This document shows, in pieces, positions 50,979 through 64,000 of a stretch of 64,000 nucleotides of DNA. Position 1 is the stretch's first letter, and the number at the start of each line of letters is the position of its first letter. The stretch lies in contig NW_002060943.1 of assembly GCF_000150275.1 (NCBI RefSeq), positions 1,152,731-1,216,730 on the forward strand, given 5' to 3'. The notes under the pieces are model-generated. The model made no database searches, was not told where the DNA came from, and saw only the letters and a program-made list of their open reading frames with translations. Position numbers and translations under genes: made by a program. This DNA is from Trichoplax adhaerens. Lineage: Eukaryota; Placozoa; Uniplacotomia; Trichoplacea; Trichoplacidae.

Positions 50979-51367
50979 ATGGTAAAGGTAAAATCGCCTT
51001 ACCGATATCGTAATTACTATTTTGATTCAGTTCATGCTCATTTATTGAAAATTTATTGCCTAATTCAGACTATTCTAAACCAGTTCTTGCCAATTAGGCT
51101 TGAGTGTTGTTTGTTGAAAATATGTTCTTGCATGTTTCTCAGATTACTTTGGTTCGTTTTGATTATTATCTTAATATTGTAATAGTATGTTGTAGAATAG
51201 AAATAATTTCTTGCCTTATCATCTTTAAGGTACGAAATTGTGGATACGACAAAATGACTATTTATAGAATCGTGTATACTGTAGTAGCAGTAGCATGTCC
51301 GTTAATAAATTGGCATGTACCAATTTCGAATAAAGCTACTAAGCTGATGGTATTTACTATAAGATAA
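50979..51367 (+). pseudogene. hydrophobic coding-like debris
   Basis: Two overlapping frames (50979-51182 and 51104-51367) each read as hydrophobic helices, as if one gene had shifted frame. The second frame reads ITLVRFDYYLNIVIVCC and later IYRIVYTVVAVACPLINW. No family is recognised. Confidence 0.2.
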
Positions 51368-51802
51368 AAATTTCGTTTGATTTTTCCTCTTTTTCTTTCT
51401 TGACCTTTACATTTGATTCTAACTTTAAGCATATTTCAATGCATTTGAAAATAAATAAGAAGTATAATATTCGAAGAAGTTGAATTCTTTGTGTAATAAT
51501 ACAAAAGAACGTACTCATTTAACTGAGTGTTTCTGTCTTGAATTGGATATAAATTGGATACTATCCGTCTCGCGATAATGCTTATGATGGTAATAGTTCT
51601 GATAGATATAACCGACCTCAAGATATTATCAATAATGTACGTAAAGGCAGTATCTATAACACTCTAATTGCCGCTGATTCATATAGCAAATAAGACTATC
51701 AGCTTATGTCAGAATAATAATGAGATAAATTTTAGACTTCACGATCAATTAGTTTAACAGGTCCGTTTAGTGATGCATGGAATATGAGGCATGAGACATT
51801 AA

Positions 51803-52000
51803 TTGGCTGCCTATATGAAACTCATTAAGAAAGAAATAGATGGTATTACTGTAATGTATGATAGTCAGTGCTTCCGTCAAGGTAATAAGGGACAGTCTAT
51901 CTATTCGAAGGGTTTACAATCAGGAATGAAAAGATTACGATTTCATAAACAATTATTTGGAAGGCTTTGGTATGTACAGGATAATCATGAAGAGTATTAA
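51803..52000 (+). pseudogene. coding-like fragment, possible cytoplasmic tail
   Basis: A 65-codon TTG-initiated frame, hydrophilic and basic (GLQSGMKRLRFHKQLFGRLW), ends at TAA. A similar hydrophilic piece lies just upstream (RPQDIINNVRKGSIYN, about 51620-51667). Both look like remains of one coding region. Unrecognised. Confidence 0.25.
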
Positions 52001-54569
52001 TTGAGCATAATGAGTTAGTAACGGAAATTATAATGTTGGAGTCTTTAATACGTACGGTGTATAGATTAAACTATAAATTTGTTTGGAAGCCCACAAAACT
52101 GAATAGATTTCCATTTATATCACTGATAGAACTTGATGACAAATCTTAGTGATTACGCAGATTTTAAATTCTAATCAATGATGTCATAATCTAAGGTAGC
52201 AAAGGTTGGCGGTATGTAGCTTCGCTTCTAATAAATCAACCCTAATGCATTTGTGTATTTACAGTATATTATCGGATTCCAACAGGATCGCAAAATGTCA
52301 AGTCGGTAATCACCTCCCAGATAAGAAGACTATTTTATTCTAATTGGTAGCTTAAAAAATAATCAAATAAACACGAGAAAATTCAATTGGTAATAATAAT
52401 AAATAATCAAGAAAAATAAATAATACTGAGCGTAACCATGTAATTGAGAATTTCTTAATACGTATTTACTACACTTGATCAGTAAAGATGAGCTGAATTT
52501 TATTTGAAATGCACGAACTTAGTCTGGCTAAGCTAGTCTATCTAGAGTTTACTTATTTATCTTATTTCGATGAATTTTTTCAATCAATCTACCCATTATT
52601 CCTTCAGCTAATTATGTACTATCGCTAAATATACATTTTTAATCGAAATCTATTAGTTGTAAATTTATGTTCAGGATTATGAAGATCTCCTTTAATTCGC
52701 CCTACATTAGCACATGTCTCATTCTATTGCAGTTCTTCTTCATGTAATCATACTGGTATTAAAAGGCTTGTCTAAAACATATCTGCTTTCAAATTTAAAA
52801 ATTCTGAGTTCATTCTAAGCCTATCTATGCCTCATGTATTTCCGCTGATGCAATGCTACTCTTTTCTAACACTTAAAAGTATAATTTGTTCATGTAAAGT
52901 AATCTAATCAAGAAATCTTATCTGAAGTAAATAAATATGTGGACATCTGGTTGTAGAATGTCACTTAATTAGTCTTATATCGATTTTTTATTAGCTATTT
53001 AATTAACAAGATATTAAAACTTGCTCCTTTTCTCTTGCAGTAAACAATCTGTTCTACTGAAGCAAATGCAACGGAAATAAATCTTATCATACTTTAGCAC
53101 TGCATGAATTCTCATCAGATCAGGTCAATAAGGTCCATATCTCGCGTAATTATGCTGATGATAATATATCACCAATTGGATGTATACGTAATCTGAGAGA
53201 AGCCGATCTAGATTGAATATGTATGGCAAGCAAGAATCTAAGCCACTTTATCCTATACTGATCCATATCTGGTCCATTTCAGTGGGTTCAATACAAACAC
53301 CTGTAGTATTTACTTTACATAGAGTCTGATCAAAAAGGTCGATTTGAAGTTAGTGTATAGTAGGATTAGGGAATTTGACCTATTATATGCAGACTTGTGT
53401 CTTATCCATTTACATTGATTAAATGCTATCGTCTATCTAAGGTATGATAACCTATCTATGCTTATGGAAATAGCTTATCTGAAACATATCTGCTTCAGAA
53501 TTATACGAAACTTAGCCAATGTATTCTCTACGATAAATACTTCGTCCCTTGAAGTTAACATATCTCCAATGTAAATGCGAATCTGTTCCGAAAATCTGTC
53601 TAACATTAATACATTCAGGATCGCTAAGACTTTAGTAAATTTAGAGAATATTATTCTATATCTAAGCATTCTCACCTACTTACGTTTGATTTAATAAAAT
53701 TTTCTATCGCATGCGCATGTAATCAGATTGCTAAAATGCTTCAGATAGGTCTATCTAATGCTTGAAAAAGTACAAACAAGATGATAATATGCGAATTAAC
53801 ACTATAGTCATATAGTGTTACTGACACTACTAGAAGATATTTCATATCCACCTGGAGTAAGATATTAATCTTTTCAATAAGTTCACATCGTAGCCGATTT
53901 TAAGATGTTCCGATGAATGAATTTATTTTGTAAACGATAATCATCCTAGTTGGTATAGATAAATAATCACAAAGAAATCCCAGCTTGAAATGTTTTCCAA
54001 TTAATTCAAGAAAATGGGTGGTAGCAATTTCTTATATCAATGCGACTTGCTGTATAAAATAATATGCTAATCAATATTCACAGTAATAATAAGGAATTTA
54101 TTACCATTAGAAAATGATTATTTTCTAGGATAATTAGGCGGCAGGATTTTAATGTTCTGTTCATTGGATTGAATGCTACCATGGTGGTGCTTGGTACGCC
54201 TGTGCTGATATATGGATGATTTCATTAAGGATCATTCTATGATTGAACCTTTAATAATTTTCTGAAGGAATAATTATTTTCATTTCATCGCCTGCAATAC
54301 TTTGCTTAAAAAGTAAGAAAAATTCTCTTTCAATTGTTGGTGCGACTAACTAGCCTTTAAAATATGAATAATGCAAAACTAATATCTTTGTTTAATAGAT
54401 TTTTTGATAAAGCGTTTACTTCCTTGATTCGTTCCATCACAAGTGTTGCAAGAAATTCTATCTGCAAACTGATTGTAGTGTGGTAGCGATCCATCGATCC
54501 TTTCCTTTCGTAGAATTTCCATGATAGAATCAGTTTTTGTTACTCTTGACTTAATTACTGGCAATCTTC
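52001..54569. other. intergenic upstream of the GABA-B receptor, with small coding-like scraps
   Basis: A strong acceptor-like CTTTTCTCTTGCAG ends at 53040. After it, an open stretch 53064-53216 reads CNGNKSYHTLALHEFSSDQV, but it lies out of frame with the acceptor's own open frame. FNVLFIGLNATMVVLGTPVL near 54150-54209 looks like a lone helix. A perfect 10-bp stem hairpin is at 53797-53820. None of this assembles into a gene. Confidence 0.4.
53797..53820. repeat. hairpin, 10-bp perfect stem, 4-nt loop
   Basis: TAACACTATA (53797-53806) and TATAGTGTTA (53811-53820) are exact reverse complements around GTCA. Confidence 0.85.
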
Positions 54570-57500
54570 ATGATGAAATTGCAATCTAAATGGGTATTTA
54601 AGGCATTGATTTTATCCTGGACAATTTTTATTCATCTCCAACTTACATTAGGCCAAAAGCCTATTCCACTTGCCGTTTTTGCACCGCAAACGCAAGCTGA
54701 ATATGATGTCCATGATACAGACATCGGTGGAGAAAGCCATGATTCCGATGTTGATGCCCGTGTTGGGGATGTTGAACAGCTTCTTCAGGGAATTCGATTA
54801 GCTGTTCAGGATATTAACGGCAGGTCTGATCTTCTGCCTGGCCATCAATTAAAATTATTAACTAAAGACACGAAAGTAAGTTCTACTCATCTGTAATCCG
54901 TGATAACAAGCCATAGCATCCCCAACAACTGAAAATATAATCCAAACTAACTTTCATAGATGACATCAGCTAATTGACGCTAACGAATAGATGTTGAATG
55001 TCCTAAATTAATTATGTATAAAGCATTTCTTACGGAAATGATAAAAGGAGTTAATGTCCAAATGAATTTAGATAAGTTTATACCATATCATAGTACAAGT
55101 TAGCCTAGATAAATATTAGATCTGGCAAACTAATATCTACTCTTAGCTAGGCTATAGAAACTTAGTGGGCTTATAAACTCATAATATAAATACAATTACA
55201 AAGAAAAAGAATGAATTGATGATATAAAATGCTAGACTTACGCCACAGAGTGATTGATAAAATATAATTGTAATTACAGTCATTAGTCTGACATAAGTCA
55301 TTACATCAATTCACGAAACTTTAAGCATTTCATAACTTAAGATTTGAATCCCTTGAATATTTGTAGTCTTTATGAAAAAGTTTATGTAATGGAAATTATA
55401 GGATGCTAGTCTAAGATTATTCGTAGCCACAAAATTGATCATTAGTATAAAGCGATAATTTACAAGTAATCTCAAGCAATGCCAAGGTAGTTTTGTACTA
55501 TTTGTTAGTCACTGCTCAGAAATCTTAATCACTTCACAGTTTACATTCTCAATGCAATTGATATTCGTGAGCATCCAAAGAAAATTATAATGTAGGAGGA
55601 AATGTTCGTCAGTATGCATTAAATGCCGGTGCAATCGTTAGATTGAAATGATATTTGCTTGAATGTGTCTTAATACCAAAGGAATTGAGTCTTGGCTATT
55701 TAAGACGTACAAAAAAATGCATGTAATCTGATTTCTTTTTGATGCAATCTTCCATTTTCAGTAAAATGAATTGAAAATAATTTAAATTTTTACTGAAATA
55801 TTCAATCATAATTGCTTCGTTAGATATAGACTTTTGAATAATGATTACTACTTTTTCTGTGTCATATTGGATAGTGTAACATTGGCTATGCTACCAAAGA
55901 ACTCTTTGAAATAGTACAACCCAACGAACAGCCATGTTTTATGCTAATTGGTGCCGACTGCGATAAAGTTACTCAACAAATTGCCACCGTATCCAAATTT
56001 TGGAATCTGTTAACAGTAAGCGCAATCTTTAATAGCGATATATTGTACAGTAGTTATTGTGGTACAAATGGCGTAACGGCTGTATATATTAAATGCGCTA
56101 ATATTTCACTCGACGTAACCTTGATTGAATTAAGAGGTCATAAACTTTAAGCTTTAAACTTTTAGACTTCAAAGTGATATCTGAGTCTGCTTTAATAGGG
56201 ATAGAATTTATACACTTTTAGTGCTATACAGTACTTTAAAACGTCTTTTCGATATCTTGTACCATTTATTTTCACTAGTGTATAGGTTTTACACAACATC
56301 AGCTTTTTATGACGAGATTTATAGGCATTAGGAGCTAGCCAGTATTGTATAAATAAGTCTATTTAGACGACTTTTGGAATTGAGATCAAAGGCAAAGTTT
56401 CGATAGAAGTTTAAAAGATTAGTTAACGATGAAATTTTTGTAGTATTTTCATGCTTATCTACATAATTTAGGTTTCTTATGGCTCTACTACGCCATCACT
56501 GTCCAATCGCCTTCATTACAATTACTTCTTTCGGACTATACCTACCGATTCATTATACTACAGAGCCTATCTGGCTATTCTGCGGCAATTCAACTGGACA
56601 AGAGTTAGTATTTTACAAGAACAGTATGATCAAACTGTAAGTGAAATAAGTAGCTTGACAACATCTAGTAGGACTTGATCAACTTCATGCTCAACTTAAT
56701 AATATCTTGCTTTACGGATTTAGGTTGCCGATCGCTTTCGATATACATTAACGACAAACAATATTCATGTACAAGATTTCGTTACTTTCGGTAAAGATGC
56801 TGATGCAAGTTTCCAACAATTAAAAGTAAATGTCTTATAGATGCATTTAAGTAGATTGAAGTCGAAATTTAATTACGATGGTTCCGTATAAAGATATTAA
56901 AGTCCATCACCTATATTATTTAATATTGCTTGTACTTTTAATTCTCGTGCTAATTAATTTAGGCGTCAGGATCTAGGATAATCTTGGCCCATTTTGATGA
57001 CCATACTCAACAAACTATCTTATGCGCAGTAAATATACGATGAGCTTTTAAATATATAAAAATTGAGTAAACATTAAGCCGATTTATTGATCTTTTATGG
57101 CACCTATATCTTATTGCAGTATTTATTTCAGAGGTTTCAATATTTCTGGTTGCTTAAAAATATTTTATCTTATAAATATCTTATTTTATCCTGCTATATC
57201 TAATTTATCTTAATTTAATATTAACTAAATTGATATTAAATCATCAAAGCTACTAGATTTACCACCAATTTTTTGTATTCTAGATTTACCGATATGGTTT
57301 ATATGGGAAAAATTACGCTTGGCTATTTACACCGCATAAATATATTATACATAAATCTGAAGAGCGAACTCCTCATAATTGTACAGATTCGCAGTTATCT
57401 AAGGCAATGGAAGGAGTTATCGTCCTAGAATATCACCCCGTTAGTCCTTTCGATACGCTTACCATTACAGGAACGGTGTGTTAAGACTAAATTATTTCTA

Positions 57501-60500
57501 CCTATATGATTTTTAAATATCAGAACTCTAGTACGAAATTAAAATAATCTATCGTGTATCTTTGCTTATCTATGTTTATCGATGTTATCCCTAATTCAAT
57601 GATCTCCAGGAATAATTAGAATCATTGAAATCGTTCAGTTTTTGTGGTTACGTTATAAATACGAATTTTATGAGCTTATTTACTTTGCAAACTTAAATGC
57701 TCAATGAATGAGCTTTAATATTAATACGCATATAATATTGAATACGTACAGCTTAATGATAATAATAGTAATTGGTGATTTGCTGCTTACATTATTAATT
57801 AAAAAATCTTAGAAAGTTTCTCAGCTGTCTAAACGCGTGCTCGATGTAACCAAGGCCGAGAATCTCCAAAATCGCATTCCTTATGGCTATGATAGTATCT
57901 GGGCAGCAGCACTAGCATTGAATACAACTCGCCAATTTTATATGAAAAATAATGGAGAAGATATTTTGCAAACATTTAATTACAATCGTCAAGATATTCG
58001 TCGAAAATTGATGGAATATATGCAAACAATTTCCTTTACCGGATTATCGGTTAGACTGATTGTCAATTTAAATAAAATCTGTTTGTATTTTAAAATCTGA
58101 ATCTCACATAATAGAGCGGTTAATCTGTAAAGTGCTTTAGCAGTTACTGAAAGTGCTTCCTTGAATTTCGGAACAATGTCCTTATTTGATCTTTTTATAG
58201 GGTCCTGTAGGATTTACTAACGATGGCGATCGTAAAGGCTTAGTTATGATAGGACAAATGCAGAATAATAAAAGTGTTATTGTTGGCTACTATAATGATA
58301 TGGAGAATCAAATTACCACCAATGGCTATACTCCATTTAAATGGCAAGGTAAAGTAAATAATACAAGTCAGGCAGTTTTTGATGCGGCTACACCTTATCC
58401 TGTGCAATTTGCTTTTACATTAATATCTAGGAGGGAAACCACCTGCAGATAAACCAGCCCAAATTACTAGAAAAAGAATGGTAGGATTTAATCTCTATTT
58501 TGGCACGTGTCTTGCAGCAGGGTCTGCAGCTGGTATCACTTTATTTTTCTTACTAGTTAATACAATCTTTCAGAATCATAGGTAAGTTATATATAAACTG
58601 GTGACTAGCTGCTAAAATGACTGTGAAATAAGCATTATCAAGAGCTTGGGTAATTATAATAGCTAACCAATTAATCTGTTGCTGCAGGTACATTAGATTA
58701 ACAAATCCTGGAATCAATAATGTTTTACTCTTTGGTATTCTCATCAGTTATGCTACCATTCCCCTATTGGAAATTAATTACTTTGGCGATAGATCCAGTA
58801 ATTTTCTCAATATGCTGTGCTTGGTAAGATAAAATTACTTAATGCAACTTATTTTCCAGCTCCAATGTCATGAATACAGTATACTCCCCTGGTCCCCTTA
58901 CTTAATTTTCACGATTATCTTGACTACTCTACCTCCACAATGATTTAGATGTTCTAGTTATAATCGTTTGTGTTGAACATTTTTACGGTAAAAACGTTCA
59001 CGATTTTGTAACGGAAGATATAACAGATTTAAGTGTTGCTTAAGTTGACGAGGAACAATAAATTTGCAAATGCGTCAGTCTATACTAATAGCTACAACTG
59101 TTTTCTTTTAGTTACGATATTGGGTCTTGTTGATGGGTGCAATAATACCCTACTCTGTTATGGTAGCTAAAATGTGGCGAACCTATGCAGTGGTAACTAA
59201 TATTGTTCGAGCTGGAAAGGTAATCTTATTTTATTCTTCTTGACTTCATTCCCAAAAATACAAAATAAAGTGTCAATCGATCCGTCACTGGCAGTATAGG
59301 ATGTCATGACAAAATAACGAGGGCATACGCTATTTGAATCTTATAATGATAGCGATCGTCAGCATTACTTTCTATACTAACATTATCGTAAATAGTCTAT
59401 TTTATCCAATTCTAAAACTTAGGACACGTACGAAGTTGCCATGGCGATAGTGATGACTGTTATTATAGCTATTCCTGCAGCTATACTGCTGCTATGGAAT
59501 ATCGTAGATCCCGTTCATATACAAGACAGAATAGGAAAAATTAGGGTTAGTTCATTTAATATTATGCATATAATCATATCTTCTATTTCTCATTTACCTG
59601 TAATCAGATTTACTTTATTCTTGGTGCCATATACCTCCAAATGTGTATATTATCTTAAAAAATTTATAGTTGTATATCAGTATAATTTCTTCAGAGACAG
59701 CAGTATAAACTATTTCGTGAGTGAAGACTTATTTTTTGTATGTTGTAATAAGAATTAGACAGATTTTAATGCTTTAGCATTATAACTTGAGGACTATTAT
59801 GATATGATAAAATAGAGGACTTCAGTATCGTGTAAAGTTGTGTACAACAGGAAATTCGATATTTAATATAGTCCAGAAGATTATTAGAATATAATGAAAT
59901 AATGAACTATTCAATGAGATAAAAACTGATTTTTCCATTTTTTTGAGATATTATTGTCTTGGTTTAACAGTATTTCATGTTATTTTGACGTGCTATAGGT
60001 CTTTACGGTTTAGTAAATTATAAGCGAATTCGTATAGTCCGTAGGATATAATGCATTTGTTTAATAAAAGAGAATAATTATTATTTATCCCTGAAAAGAA
60101 AATCTGTAACATTTTATAGATGATTTACTTAATCTTTAACTGACTTTAACTAATTTAATTCAAAAATTCTCTCATGTATAATAGGATGACGATGGTAATG
60201 AAATACTTTCACATCGCTTGGCTTGTAGCTGCCAGTCTTATCAATACTTTTTGGGATCGATTTACGGCTATTTTACTTTATTAGTTTTATGTGGGCTATA
60301 TTTAGCCAAAGAGACCCATCAAATATCCTCAGTTATCTTAACTGATGCTAAATGGATTAGCATTAGTGCTGTCAATTATGCATTATACGTTGCTGCAGCA
60401 CCAATTGGATTTTTTGCTGGCCTAAACAGTCCTGATGTCAATTTTGCCATCTTGAGTTTAGCCATTATTTATGTTTCCACCAGTGCTGTCTTAATTATTT

Positions 60501-61860
60501 TTGTTCCTGCTGTGAGTAGATTATGTAATATATCCAATACTTTGTGTAAATTTATTACCTGAATCGATCGATTCTGTATTTCTAAAAGCTGAACATCATG
60601 ATTTTATCACCTGTAGATGATTGCAGTTTGCAAATATCGATCATTAACCATCACCGAAGTTGCTGGATTTGCCAATAGCGATCGATCTGAAGCGAATAAA
60701 ATTATATCACTTGGCATTGAGAATATTAGCTTACAGCAACGTCTGAATGCGGTACTAACTTAGATTAATGATAATTAAAGGAATACATTTAGAAGTAGAT
60801 ATAGATCTTAACAGAATAGTTCTACATTCCATCATAGAGGTTCTGATGCCTTGAAAGTATTTTATTACAGATTTATAGAATAAATATACTCAGTATTATT
60901 ATGCTAGTAATCCAGATTAGATTATTAATAAAATCTTTTACTCTTCTATAGCAAGACGCTGAGATCGATAAATTAAAAACTAAAATCTTACAAACAAGAA
61001 AATCAAGAGGAGAGGAGAGTAAATTTTATATACCTAAAAAGCACTATTGTAAAATATCATCAATAACATTAGGTGGAACGCAAACCTCGGTCATTAATTC
61101 ATATCAAAATAGTCAAGAAGGTCCATCATTATCCTCTTCTACTGTTAAAGAGGAATCTAGTCATCAACAATCCACCGATCAGCCTATAGCTGAAGCTCAA
61201 ACTGTACTCACTGCAAATAATGATCAAAACCAAGAAGGTGAAAGCATTGAGATGAAAGATCTTTTCTCGCAACCAACACAAGAAGTTGTTGCTGTTATTG
61301 AATCCAATAGCTTTTCTAGACATAGTGAAAGTAATATTTCGTTTTCAGAAGAAGTTGCACCGGTAATACTGCGGGTCAGCGATGATGAAAAAGAACCCTC
61401 AGTGCCAGATAGGTATAGCTTACTAAGGAATGAAGACCTACTAAATAAAATTATAGTCATCGATTCCAAAGATGGCAATGATGATGTACAAGAAGAGACA
61501 GATGAAGAAGCCCAAATGACAACCGATAATGAACAAACTACTTCACATGATGGCAATTTTACAGATGACGATGATTGTTTTGATCATATAAGAAGTAACA
61601 ATTCAGAACAAGTATTTGATGAGGAAGAGCAAAAGGTTGCTGTAGAAGATAAGAAAGAACTATCTAATACTAATCCAAGCGACCAGCAGCAATTATCTGA
61701 TACTACTGCAAATAATCTGCAGCAATCATCAGAGGCTAATCCGAGTGATCAGGAGGCATCATCTTATACTCGATCAAATGATCAGCAGCAGCCTGTAAAT
61801 GGTAGAACAAGGACATTATCTTATATTAATGAAGATGGATTTATTACGTCTGATGTTTAA
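54570..61860 (+). CDS. GABA-B type class C GPCR, 15 exons
   Basis: Exons 54570-54875, 55875-56015, 56472-56636, 56724-56825, 56963-57028, 57284-57475, 57813-58049, 58201-58348, 58431-58581, 58688-58823, 59112-59219, 59423-59545, 60185-60511, 60617-60751 and 60952-61860 join in frame to 1081 residues. A signal peptide leads into a Venus flytrap domain (about 30-450) with INGRSDLLPGHQLKLLTKDTK-like, VSYGSTTPSLSN and PYGYDSIWAAALALN blocks typical of GABBR1/2. Then GGKPPADKP precedes seven helices (about 470-734), including WNIVDPVH and YLAKETHQISS. A coiled coil (about 755-795, ISLQQRLNAQDAEIDKLKTK) stands where GABBR1 and GABBR2 pair. The last 285 residues are acidic and Gln/Ser-rich, ending ITSDV, a possible PDZ ligand. 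Most introns are phase 0. The exact ligand is not provable from sequence. Confidence 0.92.
58349..58430 (+). other. 82-nt intron of the GABA-B type receptor before TM1
   Basis: Donor GTAAAG after codon WQG; acceptor ATATCTAG before GGGAAACCACC. Removing it restores the family's WxGG-(K/S)PPAD junction. It contains no in-frame stop; if retained, the frame runs through and stops at 58450-58452, before the first helix. Confidence 0.85.
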
Positions 61861-64000
61861 CCACTTTATAACCATAGCGATATGCCGTAACCGATGAAAC
61901 GCTAAAGTCTATAATTTCATCTGTGTTATTAATGGTGAATATTTTTAATTCCAGTATTGCATGATGTTTAGATGTAATTCAACACGTAAATAATATTAGA
62001 GGGAATAAATTTTCAAATTTTCTGTCGCCGAAGCTTTATGTTTCAGTAAATGCAAATCGTTACAATTAAAGACGGGTTAAAAGGCTGCCGTGGCATAGGC
62101 TTAAAATATTTTTAGAGATAAAATGACAGCGATATATCAGGGATAGATGATGAGGCATGGGTGATTCTCGTAGCTCTTATTCTAATGGCATTGAATAAAG
62201 TAAAAAATTCTAGAGGTTATAATCTCATTGACAAGGAAACGGAAATTAGAATATGGTTATTGTAATACTGTATAATGTAATAAACTGGCGAATTTATAAG
62301 CTTTTGAATCATAAATGCGTAAAAAATATAGTTTTAGGCAGTCAACCTCATACAACACCAGATAGGCTTACATTTGTAGTAATCAATAAAGGAAAAATAA
62401 GCAAAATCACTGTTAAGATTGGAAGAAAGACGTCAACGGTGAAAGAAAGGAATATTAATTTTTGGACCCTTGTTTTAAAAGAATAGAAGCCTAAAAAGAA
62501 TTTTCTTCGTTAAATCAGCGAGTCTGATTGGGAGTAGAAGAGAATTTAAATGTGATCTAGGAATAATAAAAGATTAATCTCTGCTTCTTTTGCAATTTAT
62601 TTTAACATCACGAGGAATATCGTTACGGTTTATAGTTTCGCTGGTTTCATTAGTTAAGGAAGTAGATTTAAATAATACTTATAGAAATTTGAGAAATAGA
62701 TAATAAGATTTCTAATAAAAAGAATCATTTTACTACTTATATTAATTAAGTGATTGTAGCTAATGCTTCAAATTTTTAGCAATCTAATTATGATAGATCA
62801 CTGTCATTGTGATATTTAAATACACAAATTTTTACCAAAGTGCCAATTCTTATATACTGAAATGCATCTATTGCAATGATCTGATTGTAAAGAAGACGCA
62901 AAATATAGTCGAATTTTTATCTTACATTAGCTACGTTTAGTTAGCATTTTGCTAGTTCATGGCTGATCGTAGAAAAATTTTTTCATTTTTCCAAGATTTG
63001 ATTTTTTGTATTTTAAGACCTTGTCGCACTAAGTTAGATACAAAGTTCAATGTATACGCAGTACTGCCATTAATACTACTCAACTGATTGCCTTTACTTC
63101 GAACTTTAGCTATTAAACCATGAAATGCAGGCATTCAATGGGCCTACAATTTTCAAAATTATGTCAATTAAATCAACCTTGTCAGCAATATGCTGTGATC
63201 GCTATTCTATCGGTTACAGTAAATTGCTGTGATGCTAAATAACGGGCTTACGGTAGACCAAATGGATGGAGGGCTTACTTGAATAAAAATAGTAAATCGA
63301 ACGAGATCTATCTCATATGGAAATGTATTGAAACTTTCCCTTATTAACATTATCTTATCCCTCATTCAGAGCGGTTAGGAAATGATTTTGTAAGGATATA
63401 CGTTACCTTGTCTTCCTAAAAAATGAAATAGATGATATTCGTAGCATTGAATAAGCAAATGTAAGAGGTTTTAGTTGGCATTATTATCTACAAGGTTAGA
63501 TGTCCGTGTCTAGTAAGTAGCCTAAAAGAAACCTTATATGATAAAATACACTAATTACTGTATAGTCACTTCGCTTATGATGCAACTTTAATGGATAAGA
63601 TGTTGATTCTTATCAAGGTTGGAATGAATATCTCTATATTCAATAATTAATCGATATAATTTTCTTAGGCTCTGAGATTTAATTTACATGTAGCTATAGT
63701 TAAGCTTCCTTAACATACTTTATGTATCACCATTACACATCCATTTTCAGTTGTTTTTCACTAAGAAATGAAAACACTGAGGAAATATCGTTATTTATTT
63801 ATCTAGACCAAAAGTTACAAATAGAAGGAAGGCGAAATCAACAGGTAATCATAGCCCACTAACCCTGTTGTTAAGTTCCGATGTTTTCATGATTCGATCT
63901 GCTCTCTAGAATTGTATATGAGTACATATACGTGTATATATATAATTCATTATTCGTATGCTAGGAGTACTAAATTCGTATGAATCCAATGTTTAGAAAC
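61861..64000. other. 3' flank of the GABA-B type receptor / intergenic
   Basis: AATAAA at 62194-62199, about 330 bases after the stop, is a candidate polyadenylation signal. A 77-codon TTG- or ATG-started frame (62253-62486) and a 60-codon minus-strand frame (62952-63134) are basic and unrecognised, probably chance. Nothing else is supported to the end of the window. Confidence 0.5.

Noticed and set aside
54379-54564. Minus-strand 61-codon frame with CNTCDGTNQGS just before the GABA-B type start
   Set aside because: Begins at TTG, lies where the receptor's 5' UTR or promoter is expected, and has no recognisable partner exon.
62253-62486. 77-codon basic frame downstream of the GABA-B type gene
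   Set aside because: No similarity recognised; composition and position fit 3' flank.
1-64000. tRNA, rRNA, CRISPR arrays, prokaryotic operons or phage genes
   Set aside because: I looked for tRNA box B-like words and regularly spaced direct repeats and saw none. All clear genes are eukaryotic with spliceosomal introns.

Overview
The window is AT-rich eukaryotic nuclear DNA with canonical GT-AG introns. All of its clear genes are animal families: Van Gogh/Vangl, WASH complex subunit 2, mitochondrial ribosomal protein mL37, a C22orf15/CXorf65 homologue, an Ig/FN3 cell-surface receptor and a GABA-B type receptor. Short introns, intronless or few-exon genes and a GABA-B receptor next to an Ig/FN3 receptor fit an early-branching animal. 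My best guess is a placozoan (Trichoplax or Hoilungia type); this is inference and the species cannot be proved from the sequence. Gene models were built by hand from reading frames, splice sites and remembered family features. No database search was run.

Layout. 1-7.9 kb: intergenic, with two old tandem duplications and a cluster of palindromic TACTGTAC-type repeats. 7.9-9.4 kb: intronless Vangl (+). 9.4-11.4 kb: its 3' flank. 11.4-11.95 kb: a relatively GC-rich block of stacked palindromes just upstream of WASHC2. 11.96-20.94 kb: WASHC2/FAM21 (+), at least 7 exons, with one 4.2-kb exon encoding the acidic LFa-repeat tail. 21.88-22.99 kb: MRPL37 (-), convergent with WASHC2. 24.67-26.23 kb: five-exon C22orf15/CXorf65 homologue (+), divergent from MRPL37; most of its exons are too short to stand out as ORFs. 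26.2-43.4 kb: a 17-kb desert with decayed tandem arrays, a few possible GPCR relics and one orphan signal-peptide-like exon at 34.2 kb. 43.46-49.26 kb: Ig/FN3 transmembrane receptor (+), 11 exons, with a 50-N gap inside its first Ig domain. 49.3-54.5 kb: intergenic with coding-like debris. 54.57-61.86 kb: 15-exon GABA-B type class C GPCR (+), about 1081 residues. 61.9-64.0 kb: no gene seen.

The genes do not form an operon or an obvious pathway. Two concern cell polarity and endosomal sorting (Vangl; WASHC2 recruits the actin-nucleating WASH complex to retromer endosomes). Two are surface receptors. One is a mitochondrial ribosome part and one has unknown function. The most unusual sequence signal is the TACTGTA/TACAGTA palindrome clusters near the 5' ends of Vangl, WASHC2 and MRPL37.
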